DNA of 64,000 nt from Xanthomonas cucurbitae (GTDB taxonomy: Bacteria; Pseudomonadota; Gammaproteobacteria; Xanthomonadales; Xanthomonadaceae): NCBI RefSeq assembly GCF_002939885.1, contig NZ_MDED01000008.1, forward strand, positions 1-64,000. Direction: 5' to 3'. The notes beneath the pieces were generated by a model that was not told where the DNA came from, did not search any database, and saw only the letters and a list, made by a program, of their open reading frames with translations. The translations under genes were made by a program, and so were the position numbers. Position 1 is the first letter of the stretch, and the number at the start of each line of letters is the position of its first letter. Shown here piece after piece: positions 9,914 to 22,393 of this stretch.

Positions 9914-12474
9914 CACAGCGCCACCTTCAGGCCAAGTGCATAGGTCCGGCCATATTCCTCGTTCTGCAACGTGCGCGAGCGCACGCCCTGGTACAGCTCC
10001 AATGGCGCGTCCAGCAGGTTCTGCGCTTCCAGGTACAGGCTGATGTGGGGATTGAACTGATAACTCATGCTGACATCCAGTTGGGTGTGCGGGGCGACAT
10101 AGATATCGTAGGCGCGGGCCTGACCGATGGTGTCCAGGTACTCGCTGCGGTGCACCGCCGCCACGCGGGTGCTGAGGCCATATTTCTCATAGCCCAGGTG
10201 ACCGCTGTAGATCCGCCTGGACGAGCGCGGCAACGTGAAATCCTCGCCGGCGCGGTCGCTCAGGCCCGGATCGAAGTCGCTGGCCAGGGCGGTGGCGCTG
10301 GCACCGACCAGCAGCCCGTTCCAGCCCTCCGGCAGGAAATCCAACGTCTGTTGCCAGTTGAACTCGGCACCGCGCACCTTGGCGGTGTCGCCATTGATCG
10401 CGCGCGTCACCTGCAGGCCGGGGAACTGCGCATCGGTGGTGGTCAGGGTCTGCACGATGTAATCGTCGATCGATTTGTCGAACACGCCCAGCGACACCAC
10501 GCCGGTGCTGCCGATGTATTTTTCGACAGACAGATCCAGGTTGGTGGAGCGATACGGGTTGAGCTGTGGGTTGCCGATGCTTACTGCGTTGTCGCCACGA
10601 TTGATGCTCACGCGTGGGGACACATCGCCAAACGCCGGGCGCGACAAGGTCTTGTTGGCTGCAACGCGCAGCACCCAGTCATTGCCGCTGTCATAGCGCA
10701 GGTGCAATCCCGGCAACACATTACTGTAGCTGCTGGATGCCTCGCGCGGGGTGACCGTGGCGGTACGGCCATTGGGCGCCACGTCCACCTGGTTGCCGGT
10801 GGCGTTGAACTGGGTATTTTCCACGCGCACGCCGGCGATCATGCGCAAGGCGCCGATATCCCAGGTGCCCATTGCGTAGGCGGCAAAGACGTTTTCGCTC
10901 GCGGTGTAGTCATCCTGCAACGACAACTGCTGGTTGCCGCCAACATCCTGTGGGCGCGCACTGTACAGATCACCGGACGCACGCCAGTAGTCACGCATGG
11001 TATCGGAGCTGAGGCTTTCGCCCAGCGTGCCACCGCGGTGCTCCGGCGCTGCCGTGGTCCAGCTGCTCAGATCGATCGCCGGGCCGCGACGCAGCTCGCG
11101 TTCGTCCACGTTGACATCGCGCTCGCGCCAGCGGCCGAGCACACCCATTTTCAGACTGGAATGCTCGCCGTCGAAACGCACGTTGACCTGCGCGCTGTGC
11201 TCGTCGTCGTCTACCTGCTTGGGCGCGATGACGAAGCGGTCGAACACGAAGTCCTGGTTGCGCTGCCAGCCGTTATCGGAAAATCCCAGGCGCGGGATGC
11301 TGCTGCGCTGATCCACCGTGGCCGCCAGATCGTCGCCGTCGTAGTTGAAGCGCGCTTCCATCTCGTCGTTCACGCGCTCGGTGGTCTTGGTATAGCCAAC
11401 CTTGTAATCGACGGTGGCGCTGCGCAGGCGGTTCTCGCCACCAGCGCTGATCGCCATGTTGTCTTCCTTCTTGGTGCGGAAGCGCACCCGCTTGGAGATG
11501 CTGCTCGCCGGCAGAGCGGCCACGGTGTAGGTGCCGTCGCCATTGGCGGTGACCTGCCCATCGGCCAGCCCGAAGGCGGTGAGCTGACGCGTTTCGGCAT
11601 CGTCGAAGCGGCTGTACAACGAGCGCAGGTAGTAGCGATTATCCGCATCCGGCCGCCAGTCCAGATTGACATTGGCGCCCGTGCGGGTGCGCTCGATGAA
11701 GTATTTGCGCCGTTGCACCCGGCCTGCGAACAGATCGTCTTCGGCGCCACCATCGAAGCTGTCGTAGGCCACTTCGGTGTTGTCCGATTCGAACTGGCGA
11801 TCCTGGTGGTTCACCCCCACGGCCACGCCAAGGGTGCCGCCGAAGATGTCGCTGTAATTGAACGCACCCTTGGGGCTGGTCTTGCCGGACAGCGACTGGT
11901 GGCTTCCTTCGATCGAACCACGCAGCGTGCGTCCATCGCGATCGAAAGCAGAGGTGGATTCCACCTGGATCGCGCCGCCGATCGAGTCGCCCGGCATGTC
12001 CGGGGTTGGTGACTTCACCACCTTCAGGCGCTCGGTCGAATCGGAAGGAATCACGTCCAGCGGCGTGGAACGCGTGCCGTCTTCAGGCGTGCCCATGTTC
12101 ATGCCGTCGATGGTGACGCTGTTGAGCGATGCATCCAGACCGCGAATCACCACGAAACGACCCTCGCCCTGGTCGCGGGTGACGCTGACACCCGGCAGGC
12201 GCTGCAGGGACTCTGCAACATTCTTGTCGGGATAGCGGCCCAGCGCATCGGAGGCGACCGCATCCTGGATCGCATCGGAAGCGCGCTTGAGATCGACTGC
12301 GCGCTCCTGCGCTTCCAGCTGCGGGCGCACTTCCAGCCGTTCAAGCTCCACGGCCGCCGCGCTGGTGGCGGCGCCAGACGGGACAGCCACTTCTGCCGCA
12401 TGTGCCTGCCCGCCAAGGCTGGCGGTTGCCAGCGTCAGCGTGATCGCCAGGCAGAGCGGAGTCTTGTTCAACAC
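9913..12474 (-). CDS. TonB-dependent outer-membrane receptor (paired with the phytase-like gene)
   Basis: An 853-aa outer-membrane transporter. It has a signal peptide (residues 1-26, cleaved after AHA), a plug domain (about 60-180; [39 protein letters not shown]) and a C-terminal beta-barrel ending in an aromatic-poor GLKVAL. The plug sequence groups it with the large IroN/CirA-like receptors common in Xanthomonas. Its stop codon overlaps the start of the phytase-like gene, so its cargo is probably phytate or an inositol-phosphate complex; that is inference from context. It diverges from upp with a 150-bp spacer that should hold both promoters. Confidence 0.93.
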   Translation of the reverse strand: MLNKTPLCLAITLTLATASLGGQAHAAEVAVPSGAATSAAAVELERLEVRPQLEAQERAVDLKRASDAIQDAVASDALGRYPDKNVAESLQRLPGVSVTRDQGEGRFVVIRGLDASLNSVTIDGMNMGTPEDGTRSTPLDVIPSDSTERLKVVKSPTPDMPGDSIGGAIQVESTSAFDRDGRTLRGSIEGSHQSLSGKTSPKGAFNYSDIFGGTLGVAVGVNHQDRQFESDNTEVAYDSFDGGAEDDLFAGRVQRRKYFIERTRTGANVNLDWRPDADNRYYLRSLYSRFDDAETRQLTAFGLADGQVTANGDGTYTVAALPASSISKRVRFRTKKEDNMAISAGGENRLRSATVDYKVGYTKTTERVNDEMEARFNYDGDDLAATVDQRSSIPRLGFSDNGWQRNQDFVFDRFVIAPKQVDDDEHSAQVNVRFDGEHSSLKMGVLGRWRERDVNVDERELRRGPAIDLSSWTTAAPEHRGGTLGESLSSDTMRDYWRASGDLYSARPQDVGGNQQLSLQDDYTASENVFAAYAMGTWDIGALRMIAGVRVENTQFNATGNQVDVAPNGRTATVTPREASSSYSNVLPGLHLRYDSGNDWVLRVAANKTLSRPAFGDVSPRVSINRGDNAVSIGNPQLNPYRSTNLDLSVEKYIGSTGVVSLGVFDKSIDDYIVQTLTTTDAQFPGLQVTRAINGDTAKVRGAEFNWQQTLDFLPEGWNGLLVGASATALASDFDPGLSDRAGEDFTLPRSSRRIYSGHLGYEKYGLSTRVAAVHRSEYLDTIGQARAYDIYVAPHTQLDVSMSYQFNPHISLYLEAQNLLDAPLELYQGVRSRTLQNEEYGRTYALGLKVAL

Positions 12475-12624
12475 GCAGGCATCCCCTATCGGTCAAGAAT
12501 GGGTGTGCACACTATGTCTGCGACGTTTCATCGACATGACATGTGCCAGCGCAAGTGCCTGCGTGTGTGGCAACGCCGCACATGGCTGCGGCACACTGTG
12601 CTTCTTTCCTGCCTGTCGCCGCCC

Positions 12625-13257
12625 ATGAAAATTGTCGAAGTCCGCCACCCGCTCGTCCAACACAAGATCGGCTTGTTGCGCGACGCAGCCTTGAGTACCA
12701 AAGGCTTTCGCGAACTGGTCACCGAACTGGGCACCTTGCTGGCCTACGAGGCCACGGCGAACCTGGACACCGAGTCGCATGTGCAACCCGGCTGGGCCGG
12801 TCCGGTGAACGTGCAGCGCATCGCCGGCGCCAAGATCACCCTGGTACCGATCCTGCGTGCGGGCCTTGGCATGTTGCCGGGCGTGCTGGCGCTGATCCCG
12901 GCTGCGCGGGTCAGCGTGGTCGGCCTGCAGCGCGATGAGGAAACCCTGCAACCGGTGCCCTACTTCGAACGCCTCACCGGCCGCTTGGAAGAACGCGATG
13001 CACTGATTCTGGACCCGATGCTGGCCACCGGCGGCACCTTGATCGCCACCGTCGACATGCTCAAGCGCGCCGGTGCGCGCCGCATCAAGGGCATCTTCCT
13101 GGTTGCCGCGCCGGAGGGCCTGAGGGCGCTGGAAGCCGTGCACCCGGACGTGGAGGTGTATACCGCCGCCATCGACGATCACCTCAACGAAAAGGGCTAC
13201 ATCCTGCCCGGCCTGGGCGATGCCGGCGACCGAATTTTTGGCACGCGGGTGGAGTGA
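12625..13257 (+). CDS. upp: Uracil phosphoribosyltransferase
   Basis: A 210-aa cytoplasmic pyrimidine-salvage enzyme making UMP from uracil and PRPP. Visible motifs are [11 protein letters not shown] (about 74-84) and the PRPP-binding loop DPMLATGGT (130-138), followed by the C-terminal uracil-contact region [17 protein letters not shown]. Length is standard. The frame stays open upstream, but ATG 12625 ([10 protein letters not shown]) is the family start. It is a single gene followed by a double-hairpin repeat. Confidence 0.97.
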   Translation: MKIVEVRHPLVQHKIGLLRDAALSTKGFRELVTELGTLLAYEATANLDTESHVQPGWAGPVNVQRIAGAKITLVPILRAGLGMLPGVLALIPAARVSVVGLQRDEETLQPVPYFERLTGRLEERDALILDPMLATGGTLIATVDMLKRAGARRIKGIFLVAAPEGLRALEAVHPDVEVYTAAIDDHLNEKGYILPGLGDAGDRIFGTRVE

Positions 13258-13274
13258 ACTGCGCTGGCTTGAAG

Positions 13275-13385
13275 CCCCTCTCCCCTCGGGAGAGGGGTTG
13301 GGGTGAGGGTACGGTGCGTCAGTGTTCCTGCCAACGCCGCACCCTCATCCGGCGCTACGCGCCACCTTCTCCCGATGGGAGAAGG
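13275..13385. repeat. REP-like double-hairpin element between upp and the GH9 gene
   Basis: Two short perfect hairpins, CCCCTCTCCC-N3-GGGAGAGGGG (13275-13297) and CCTTCTCCC-N3-GGGAGAAGG (13365-13385), flank a middle part in which GGTGAGGGT and ACCCTCATCC can pair. This composite palindrome matches a widespread intergenic repeat type of xanthomonads as I remember it. It sits between convergent genes and probably ends both transcripts. Confidence 0.7.
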
Positions 13386-13404
13386 AAGAGCACTGAAGCC
13401 CGCC

Positions 13405-15148
13405 TCAGCGCGTCAACGCCTGGATCGCCGCACTGACATACACCAGCGGCGCGTTCCAGTTGATCGCCACCTCGTTGGTCGCGTAACTGCAGGCATCATC
13501 CAGGTACGACAGCGCCGGCCGCCTGGACGGATACGCCACCTTGCAATCCTTGGCATCCTGATGGCCCGGCTGCGGCCCGCCCACCAGCCAGCCAGGCACT
13601 GGCGCAGCGATGCCATCGGCCTCCGAAGGGCGATGGTGGATATGCATCGGCGTGCGCTGCCCCACCCCGGTGACGAACGACAGCCCCAGCGGGTTGCGTC
13701 CCAGGATGTAGTCCAGCTGCGACTGCGCGGCATCCAGGTAACCGCGGTGCTGCGTCACGCGATAGCCCTGCAACAGCATCATCGCCTGATTGAGGACGAC
13801 CGCATTGCTGCCCCAGACGAAATCGGTATCGGTCATCGCCAACCGCCACGGCGATGCCTGCCACTGCTCGGCCAGGCGCTGCGCAAGGCCGGTGACCTCA
13901 CCGAGGATGCGCGCACGATCCGCGTGCGGGGTGAGTGTGTCGCGATGCGCGGCCAGCGACATCCACGCCAGCCCGCCCACGTTGCTCCAACCCGGCACGC
14001 TGGCGGGCACGTTGCGCGCCAGCATGGCGTCGTAGTACCCATCTTCGCCGGTGGTGACATACAGCTCGGCCGCCGCCCAGGCGAATTCATCGGCCACCTG
14101 TGCATCGTCGTAACCACCGGTGCGCACGTCGTCGGGCTGGCGATAGATCACATCCGGATGCTGTTGCGCCCACGCCCAGGCGGCACGCGAAGCCTTCAAC
14201 ATGCGCGCGGACACGCCCGGATACTGTTTGTCGAACGGGGCGTACACGCGGCTGGCGGCCGCCATCACCGCCGCAAAATCCAGCGTAGCCGCAGTGGCCT
14301 TCATCACCACATAGCGCTGCTGCCTGGCCTGCGCCGGCATCACCAACCCATCGAACTGCTTGTCGGTGAGCTTGTGGTAGACCCCGCCATCGGCCGGGTC
14401 CTGCATGGCCAGCATCCATTCCAGGTTCCACCAGGTTTCCTGCAGGATGCCGGGCACGCCGGGCGCGTCATTGGGAATGCTCACCGCCTGCGCCTTGAAC
14501 AGCGCCGGGTAATGCTCGTAGGCCGCCAACACGGTGTAGGTGCTGATGCCGGAGTTGACGATGTACTTGTTGTAATCGCCGGCGTCGTACCAGCCCTTGG
14601 GCGCGCTGATGGTGCTGTCTGCCGGCCGCGTGGCCGAGGCGGCCGTGGGGTGGATGCGCACATCGGTATCCGGATGCCCGGCCGCGCGCATAGCGCCCGG
14701 CGAACTGCACCGGCAACGCGGTACTGGCACGGTTAAAATAGAACGCCTTCAGCGCCGAGTCGATCACCGGCTGGTAGGCCGAGGCGTTGATCGGGAAGGC
14801 ATCCGACGGCGGCAGCCCATCGATCTTCAAACGGTAGGTTCCGGCTGCACGCACGCTGGAAAAATCCGCCACCCGGGCCTGTTGCCCGGCCGGCGGCCAC
14901 GCTGCGACAGGCTGCAACGTGCCCTGCAACACGCGCCGACCTTGCGCATCTTCGAGGGTGAAGCGATCCGCGCGGATTGCTGTGCCTTGTGGCAGCCCGA
15001 GCACGGCAAGTTTTTCCGAGCCCGGTAGATAGCCGAGTTGGTTGACGTGGATTTCCGCACCGGAGCCAGCTATTGCGGGCTCAGCAGTACAAGCAGCCGA
15101 TGGGACGGCTAGCGCAGCGGCAATCGATAAAGCGGTAAATTTTTTCAT
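13405..15148 (-). pseudogene. GH9 endoglucanase gene split by a frameshift
   Basis: Two overlapping frames together make one glycoside hydrolase family 9 protein of about 580 aa. The first part (start 15148) has a signal peptide and an N-terminal Ig-like cellulase domain (EIHVNQLGYLPGS). The second carries the catalytic domain: GWYDAGDYNKYIVNSG with the catalytic Asp pair, LGRNPLGLSFVTG, and NEVAINWNAPLVYVSAAI with the general acid Glu near the C-terminus. The frames meet at GCGCGCG (14683-14689). Adding one GC pair there restores the expected ...YARAAGHPDTDVRIHP... reading, so a two-base contraction is the simplest explanation. As written, only a catalytically dead N-terminal piece is made. 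A sequencing error or a reversible slippage switch cannot be excluded. Confidence 0.85.
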
Positions 15149-15607
15149 ATCTCATGGTGTCCGCACTGCACCGCTACTACAAGGCCGATCAGCGAAGGCG
15201 ATTACAGCTGAGCGACGGAACCAATCTCTTGGTCAGCACTTGGGCTTGCTGACCAGTTTCGAATTCACTGAGTAAACAAGCAAGTTCCAGGATTCAACAA
15301 CGGCTCGCCAAGACGGTGATATCGATACCTTCGGTTCAGTGTACTGCCGGCTGTTTCGCAGTCCTTCGGTAATTGCACCGAAGCGATTGGCCGACGCCGC
15401 CTAAACGCCGCCCAAGCATGGCGACGCGCAGCTACATCGCATCGAAACGGCCAAAACTTCCGTGATTTACGCCAATTCTTCGCGCCGATACCAACCTACT
15501 TTGGCGCTGCGGTGATGCCGCGCACCACCGCAGTGCAGGCCCAACTGGAAGCTCACTACATCCAACGGGCTCTACAGCAGACCATTCTCTATGCAAAGGA
15601 TGAACAC
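15149..15607. other. Spacer upstream of the GH9 gene and the small secreted-protein gene
   Basis: About 460 bases separate two divergent genes. I found no supported frame. Several TTCGG/TTCGC tracts occur around 15330-15370, but their spacing does not fit the 15-base spacing of Xanthomonas plant-inducible promoter boxes. AAAGGA at 15595-15600 is the ribosome binding site of the gene starting at 15608. Confidence 0.5.
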
Positions 15608-16081
15608 ATGACAATCCTGTTGACCGCTCCCTCTTTTTTCTCCTACCGCAGCGCATGCCAGCCGCACCCCTCGCAACGACATCTAAGCGGAGCAAGAAGT
15701 CTCGCCATCGTGCTGTCCATAGGGCTGCTCAGCTTGAGCCAGGCCGCGCTCGCCACCAAGGTATGGAATGCCAGCCCCAACCAGGTTCAGAACAACTGGA
15801 TTTCCGGGATGTACGCCAACATCAGCGGCCCGTTGAAGGCGACGTTGCAACAGTGCGAGGCGGCTGCGCAGCCGGCATGTGAGGTAACGATTGAGGCCAA
15901 TGGCGGTGTCCATGCAAGCGCAGACAAGAGGCAGCACTTCACGGTACGGTTCACCGGCAACGCTGCTGCGTATACCGCCTGCCACGTCTATCCGAGAACG
16001 CCAGACACTCCCGGCAGCATAGGTCTGGAAGGCGCTAACTGCTACAACGGGGGCAGACCCACCTACTTCAAACTCAACTGA
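15608..16081 (+). CDS. Small secreted protein of unknown function
   Basis: A 157-aa protein with a long positively charged N-region and a hydrophobic helix (about residues 32-48, SLAIVLSIGLLSLSQAALA), with probable cleavage after ALA. The mature part of about 107 residues begins TKVWNASPNQVQNN and contains four cysteines (CEAAAQPAC, AYTACHVY, GANCYNGG), consistent with two disulphides in the periplasm or outside the cell. I do not recognise a family. ATG 15608 follows AAAGGA by 7 bases; a longer frame from 15512 has no such site. It lies between the GH9 gene and a hairpin shared with ggt. Confidence 0.75.
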   Translation: MTILLTAPSFFSYRSACQPHPSQRHLSGARSLAIVLSIGLLSLSQAALATKVWNASPNQVQNNWISGMYANISGPLKATLQQCEAAAQPACEVTIEANGGVHASADKRQHFTVRFTGNAAAYTACHVYPRTPDTPGSIGLEGANCYNGGRPTYFKLN

Positions 16082-16149
16082 TGCAGGCGGCGGTCGCTGG
16101 ATGCTTGCAACATGCGCGCGGCCATCGCAATGCGGCCGGTTGCCTGACA

Positions 16150-16182
16150 CAACACGGGGTGGGCTTTCGCCACCCCGTGTTG
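16150..16182. terminator. Hairpin between convergent genes (secreted protein / ggt)
   Basis: CAACACGGGGTGG (16150-16162) and CCACCCCGTGTTG (16170-16182) make a perfect 13-bp stem with a 7-base loop. It lies between the convergent stop codons at 16081 and 16237 and most likely serves as the terminator for both, although T-runs are short. Confidence 0.75.
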
Positions 16183-16236
16183 CGGTCCCTGTTTGCCATC
16201 CGCCCTGCGGCGGCGCGCGCAGCAGACCTGCGTGCG

Positions 16237-18012
16237 TTACTGCGCAGGCGTGCCCAGCTGCACTTGCGCCTTGCCCACCGGGTTACGCGGGTCGCTGCCG
16301 CCACTGAGCACGTTGCGGCGCTTGTCCCATTCCACCGTCTGCAGGTTGCCCCACACATGGCTGGAACCGCGCCCGCCTTCGGCGCTGTCGCCCGGCTGTT
16401 TCAGCGCGTGCCCCATTGCCTGCAAGCCGTTGGCGGTCTGCGGCGAGAACGCATTGCTTTCGGCATCGATGACGTCCGGCAACCACTGGTGGTGGTAGCG
16501 CGGCAGCGCGCTGACCGCCTGCGCATCCAGCCCGGCGTCGTAGCCCAGAATACCCAACAGCACCATGGTGATGATGCGGCTTCCGCCCGGTGTACCGAGT
16601 ACGATCGCCTTGTCGGCCGATTCCATGAAGGTCGGCGTCATCGAGCTGAGCATGCGCTTACCCGGCTTGGGGGCATTGGCGTCGTAGCCCATCACGCCAA
16701 ACGCGTTCGGCGTGCCTGGCTTGAGCGCAAAGTCGTCCATCTCGTTGTTGAGCAGCACGCCGGTGCCCTTGGGGATCAAGCCCGAGCCATACAGCAGGTT
16801 GACGGTCTGGGTGCCGCCGACGCGGTTGCCCTCGCCGTCGATGATGGAGAAGTGCGTGGTTTCGTCGTCTTCCAGCGGGGTCGGATTGCCCGACAGCAGA
16901 TCGCTGGGCGTGGCCTTGTCCGGGTTGATGGTGGCACGCAGGCCTTGTGCGTAATCCTTGCTGGTCAGCACGCGCTGCGGCACATCGACAAAGTCCGGGT
17001 CGCCCAGGAAGAACGTGCGGTCGCGGTAGGCACGGCGCATCGATTCCACCACCAGATGGGTGCGATGCACCTCATCGAGTTTGTTCACGTCCCAGCCTTC
17101 CAGAATCTGCAGCATGGCCGCGAGCGCGATACCACCAGAGGACGGCGGCGGTGCGGTGGTGATTTTCCAGCCGCGATAATCGAACTGGATCGGCGCGCGC
17201 GCTTTCACCGTGTAACCGGCCAGCTCGGCCGCCGTCCAGCGCCCGCCCGCCTGCTTGACGCCGGCGATCAGCTTCCTGGCGGTTTCGCCTTTGTAGAAGC
17301 CGTCGAAGCCCTTGTCGCCCAGCAACGTGAGCGTGCGCGCCAGCTCGGGCTGCTTGAAGATGTCGCCTTCGGCGATGGGCTTGCCACCGCGCAGGTACAC
17401 CTCGCGCGTGCCGGGGTAGCGCTCCATCACCTCGCGCCGCGAAGCGTAGCCCTTGGCCATGCGCGCATACACCGGGAAGCCCTCGCTGGCAATACGGATC
17501 GACGGCGCCAGCGATTGCTTGAGCGGCAGCCGGCCATGCTTGGCCGCCAGCTCCACCAGCGCGGCCGGCAGGCCGGGAATGCCGGCCGACCACGGGCCGT
17601 TGACCGAGCGGTCGCGATCCAGCTCGCCCTGCTGGTTGAGGAATTTTTCCGGTGTGGCCGATTCGGGCGCGTACTCGCGCGCGTCCAGCATCACGTCCTT
17701 GTCGGTCCTGGCGTCGTGCAGCAGAAAGAACCCGCCGCCGCCCAGGCCGGAGCTGATCGGCTCGACCACCGCCAGGGTGGAGGACACCGCAATCGCCGCA
17801 TCGAAGGCATTGCCGCCCTCACGCAGGATCTGCAGCCCCGCATCGGTGGCCAGGGCATGGCCGCTAGCCACCGCCGCGCCAGGTGGATGTGCGGCCGCTG
17901 CGGTGTTGGTGGCGGCGGGCCTGGCGGCATCGGCGGCCCAGGCCGGCGGTGCCAGCACCAGGGCCAGCAGCCACAGGCCGCGCACGGAAAAACGTCGGGA
18001 GAAAGTGCTCAC
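16237..18012 (-). CDS. ggt: Gamma-glutamyltranspeptidase
   Basis: A 591-aa periplasmic N-terminal-nucleophile hydrolase that cleaves or transfers the gamma-glutamyl group of glutathione and related peptides. A signal peptide (about 1-27, ending AWA) precedes the large-subunit motif GGNAFDAAIA and SSGLGGGGF. Self-cleavage is expected before Thr385 in DDETTHFSIID, giving the small subunit; GTPGGSRI follows. The start is GTG 18012, which overlaps the stop of the ferredoxin gene (GTGA). The frame is open further upstream but overlaps that gene entirely. Coupling to a ferredoxin is probably just operon packing. Confidence 0.95.
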   Translation of the reverse strand: MSTFSRRFSVRGLWLLALVLAPPAWAADAARPAATNTAAAAHPPGAAVASGHALATDAGLQILREGGNAFDAAIAVSSTLAVVEPISSGLGGGGFFLLHDARTDKDVMLDAREYAPESATPEKFLNQQGELDRDRSVNGPWSAGIPGLPAALVELAAKHGRLPLKQSLAPSIRIASEGFPVYARMAKGYASRREVMERYPGTREVYLRGGKPIAEGDIFKQPELARTLTLLGDKGFDGFYKGETARKLIAGVKQAGGRWTAAELAGYTVKARAPIQFDYRGWKITTAPPPSSGGIALAAMLQILEGWDVNKLDEVHRTHLVVESMRRAYRDRTFFLGDPDFVDVPQRVLTSKDYAQGLRATINPDKATPSDLLSGNPTPLEDDETTHFSIIDGEGNRVGGTQTVNLLYGSGLIPKGTGVLLNNEMDDFALKPGTPNAFGVMGYDANAPKPGKRMLSSMTPTFMESADKAIVLGTPGGSRIITMVLLGILGYDAGLDAQAVSALPRYHHQWLPDVIDAESNAFSPQTANGLQAMGHALKQPGDSAEGGRGSSHVWGNLQTVEWDKRRNVLSGGSDPRNPVGKAQVQLGTPAQ

Positions 18013-18293
18013 GGGATGGGGGGCTCCTGTTCGTACAGTTCGGGATGATCGCGCTGCAGCTGCATGAGCTTGGCCAGCAATTGATCGTGGGTTTCCGGAA
18101 TGTCCGGATCCGGGTCGATGCACTCGACCGGGCACACCACCACGCACTGTGCCTCGTCGAAATGCCCCACGCACTCGGTGCAGCGCGCCGGGTCGATCAC
18201 GTAGATGGTTTCGCCCATCGAGATCGCCTGATTCGGACAGGCCGGCTCGCAGACGTCGCAGTTGACGCACAGTTCGTTGATCTTCAGCGACAT
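18009..18293 (-). CDS. YfhL-family 2[4Fe-4S] ferredoxin
   Basis: A 94-aa cytoplasmic electron carrier. The first cluster motif is CVNCDVCEPACP (residues 9-20). The second has the family's loop insertion, CTECVGHFDEAQCVVVCP (38-55). The C-terminal acidic/helical tail (residues 60-94) is typical of the YfhL/Alvin group. ATG 18293 is the family start; a GTG at 18446 would add an unrelated extension. Its stop overlaps the ggt start. The partner protein is unknown. Confidence 0.93.
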   Translation of the reverse strand: MSLKINELCVNCDVCEPACPNQAISMGETIYVIDPARCTECVGHFDEAQCVVVCPVECIDPDPDIPETHDQLLAKLMQLQRDHPELYEQEPPIP

Positions 18294-18491
18294 GGCGGCA
18301 ACTCGCAGGGCAGCGCCGGGCACCGGCAGTGAGCGCGCTGCCGCAGGCGGGCGCGCAGCTCCGCAACGCCGAGGGCGTTGCCGGGAACCGGCCAGCAGTG
18401 GCCGGCCCCGATGGAGTGCGACATCAGCAACATGGTGCGTGTCCACGCCGCGGCCGGCTGCGCCCTCCCGCGCATCCGGCCTGGCACGGCA

Positions 18492-18989
18492 TTACTTGGC
18501 TTCAACGAAGGTGTATTCCGCGCCCTTGGGCTGGACGATGGTCTGCACGCGCGCGTTCTCGGCCGCATCGCCGATGAACAGCACGCGCACGCCCTTCATC
18601 GAATCCGGCGGCACGTCCTTGAATGCGGCCTCGATCAGGTCGGCCATCTTGGCGGAGGCCGACGAACCGAAAGCCAGCATGTTGCCCGGCGTCACGCCAC
18701 GCGCCAGCGCGGTCTTGACGCTTTCCAGCTGGCGCTCGTAGCTGCCGGTGAACTCGGCATCGGACTCCGGTGGCAAGTAATACAGGAACGGGCTGTTGGT
18801 GGTGGTGCCCAGATTCTGGCCGACGACTTCCGGCAGGTACTTCTTCCAGCCGGCATTGTCGTCCTTGGCCGGCGCCTTCAGCGGCGCGGGCGCCGCGGCA
18901 GCGGTCGGCGCGGCCTCTTCCTTCTTGCAGGCGGTGACCGCCAGCGCGGCGATCGAAGCGAGCGCCAGAGCGCGCATGGTGTGTTTCAT
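18492..18989 (-). CDS. Hypothetical lipoprotein
   Basis: A 165-aa protein with a signal sequence and a lipobox (AALAVTAC, Cys21), then a Lys/Glu and Ala/Pro linker to about residue 45. The mature domain (NAGWKKYLPEVVGQNLG ... VRVLFIGDAAENARVQTIV) looks soluble, with a Rossmann-like beta strand pattern near its end. I do not recognise a family with confidence. A very strong site, GGGAGGAG, lies 4 bases before ATG 18989. It sits between coaD and the ferredoxin gene in the same direction. Lipid anchoring is inferred from the lipobox. Confidence 0.82.
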   Translation of the reverse strand: MKHTMRALALASIAALAVTACKKEEAAPTAAAAPAPLKAPAKDDNAGWKKYLPEVVGQNLGTTTNSPFLYYLPPESDAEFTGSYERQLESVKTALARGVTPGNMLAFGSSASAKMADLIEAAFKDVPPDSMKGVRVLFIGDAAENARVQTIVQPKGAEYTFVEAK

Positions 18990-19037
18990 GAAACTCCTCC
19001 CGTTGAAAAGCGTGTGGTGATGTAACGAACGATCGGA

Positions 19038-22309
<3,272 letters not shown>

Positions 22310-22332
22310 TCGCCGCTGCCAGGATGCAGAGG

Positions 22333-22362
22333 AAAGACCGGCATTGATGCCGGTCTTTTTTT
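22333..22362. terminator. Rho-independent terminator of htpG
   Basis: AAAGACCGGCAT (22333-22344) pairs with ATGCCGGTCTTT (22347-22358), followed by further T residues to 22362. It lies 24 bases after the htpG stop, in front of the convergent GH127 gene. The A-run on the other side means it could also end that gene. Confidence 0.9.
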
Positions 22363-22393
22363 GCTCGCGTGACGACCTTGCAAGGGTACTGGA

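Noticed and set aside
9814-12012. Plus-strand frame of 732 codons antisense to the TonB receptor
   Set aside because: Shadow frame with biased composition; the receptor plug and barrel are clear on the minus strand.
15330-15370. TTCGG ... TTCGC pair as a plant-inducible promoter (PIP) box for the GH9 or small secreted-protein gene
   Set aside because: The half-sites are 20 bases apart instead of 15, and no suitable -10 box follows.
16081-18048. Plus-strand frame of 655 codons antisense to ggt
   Set aside because: Shadow frame; ggt has a complete catalytic set.
18294-18491. Possible small RNA with two hairpins between the ferredoxin and lipoprotein genes
   Set aside because: The stems (GCAACGCC-N3-GGCGTTGC and CCGGCCA-N4-TGGCCGG) are short, lack a T-run, and no promoter is visible; more likely ordinary 3' structure of the lipoprotein transcript.
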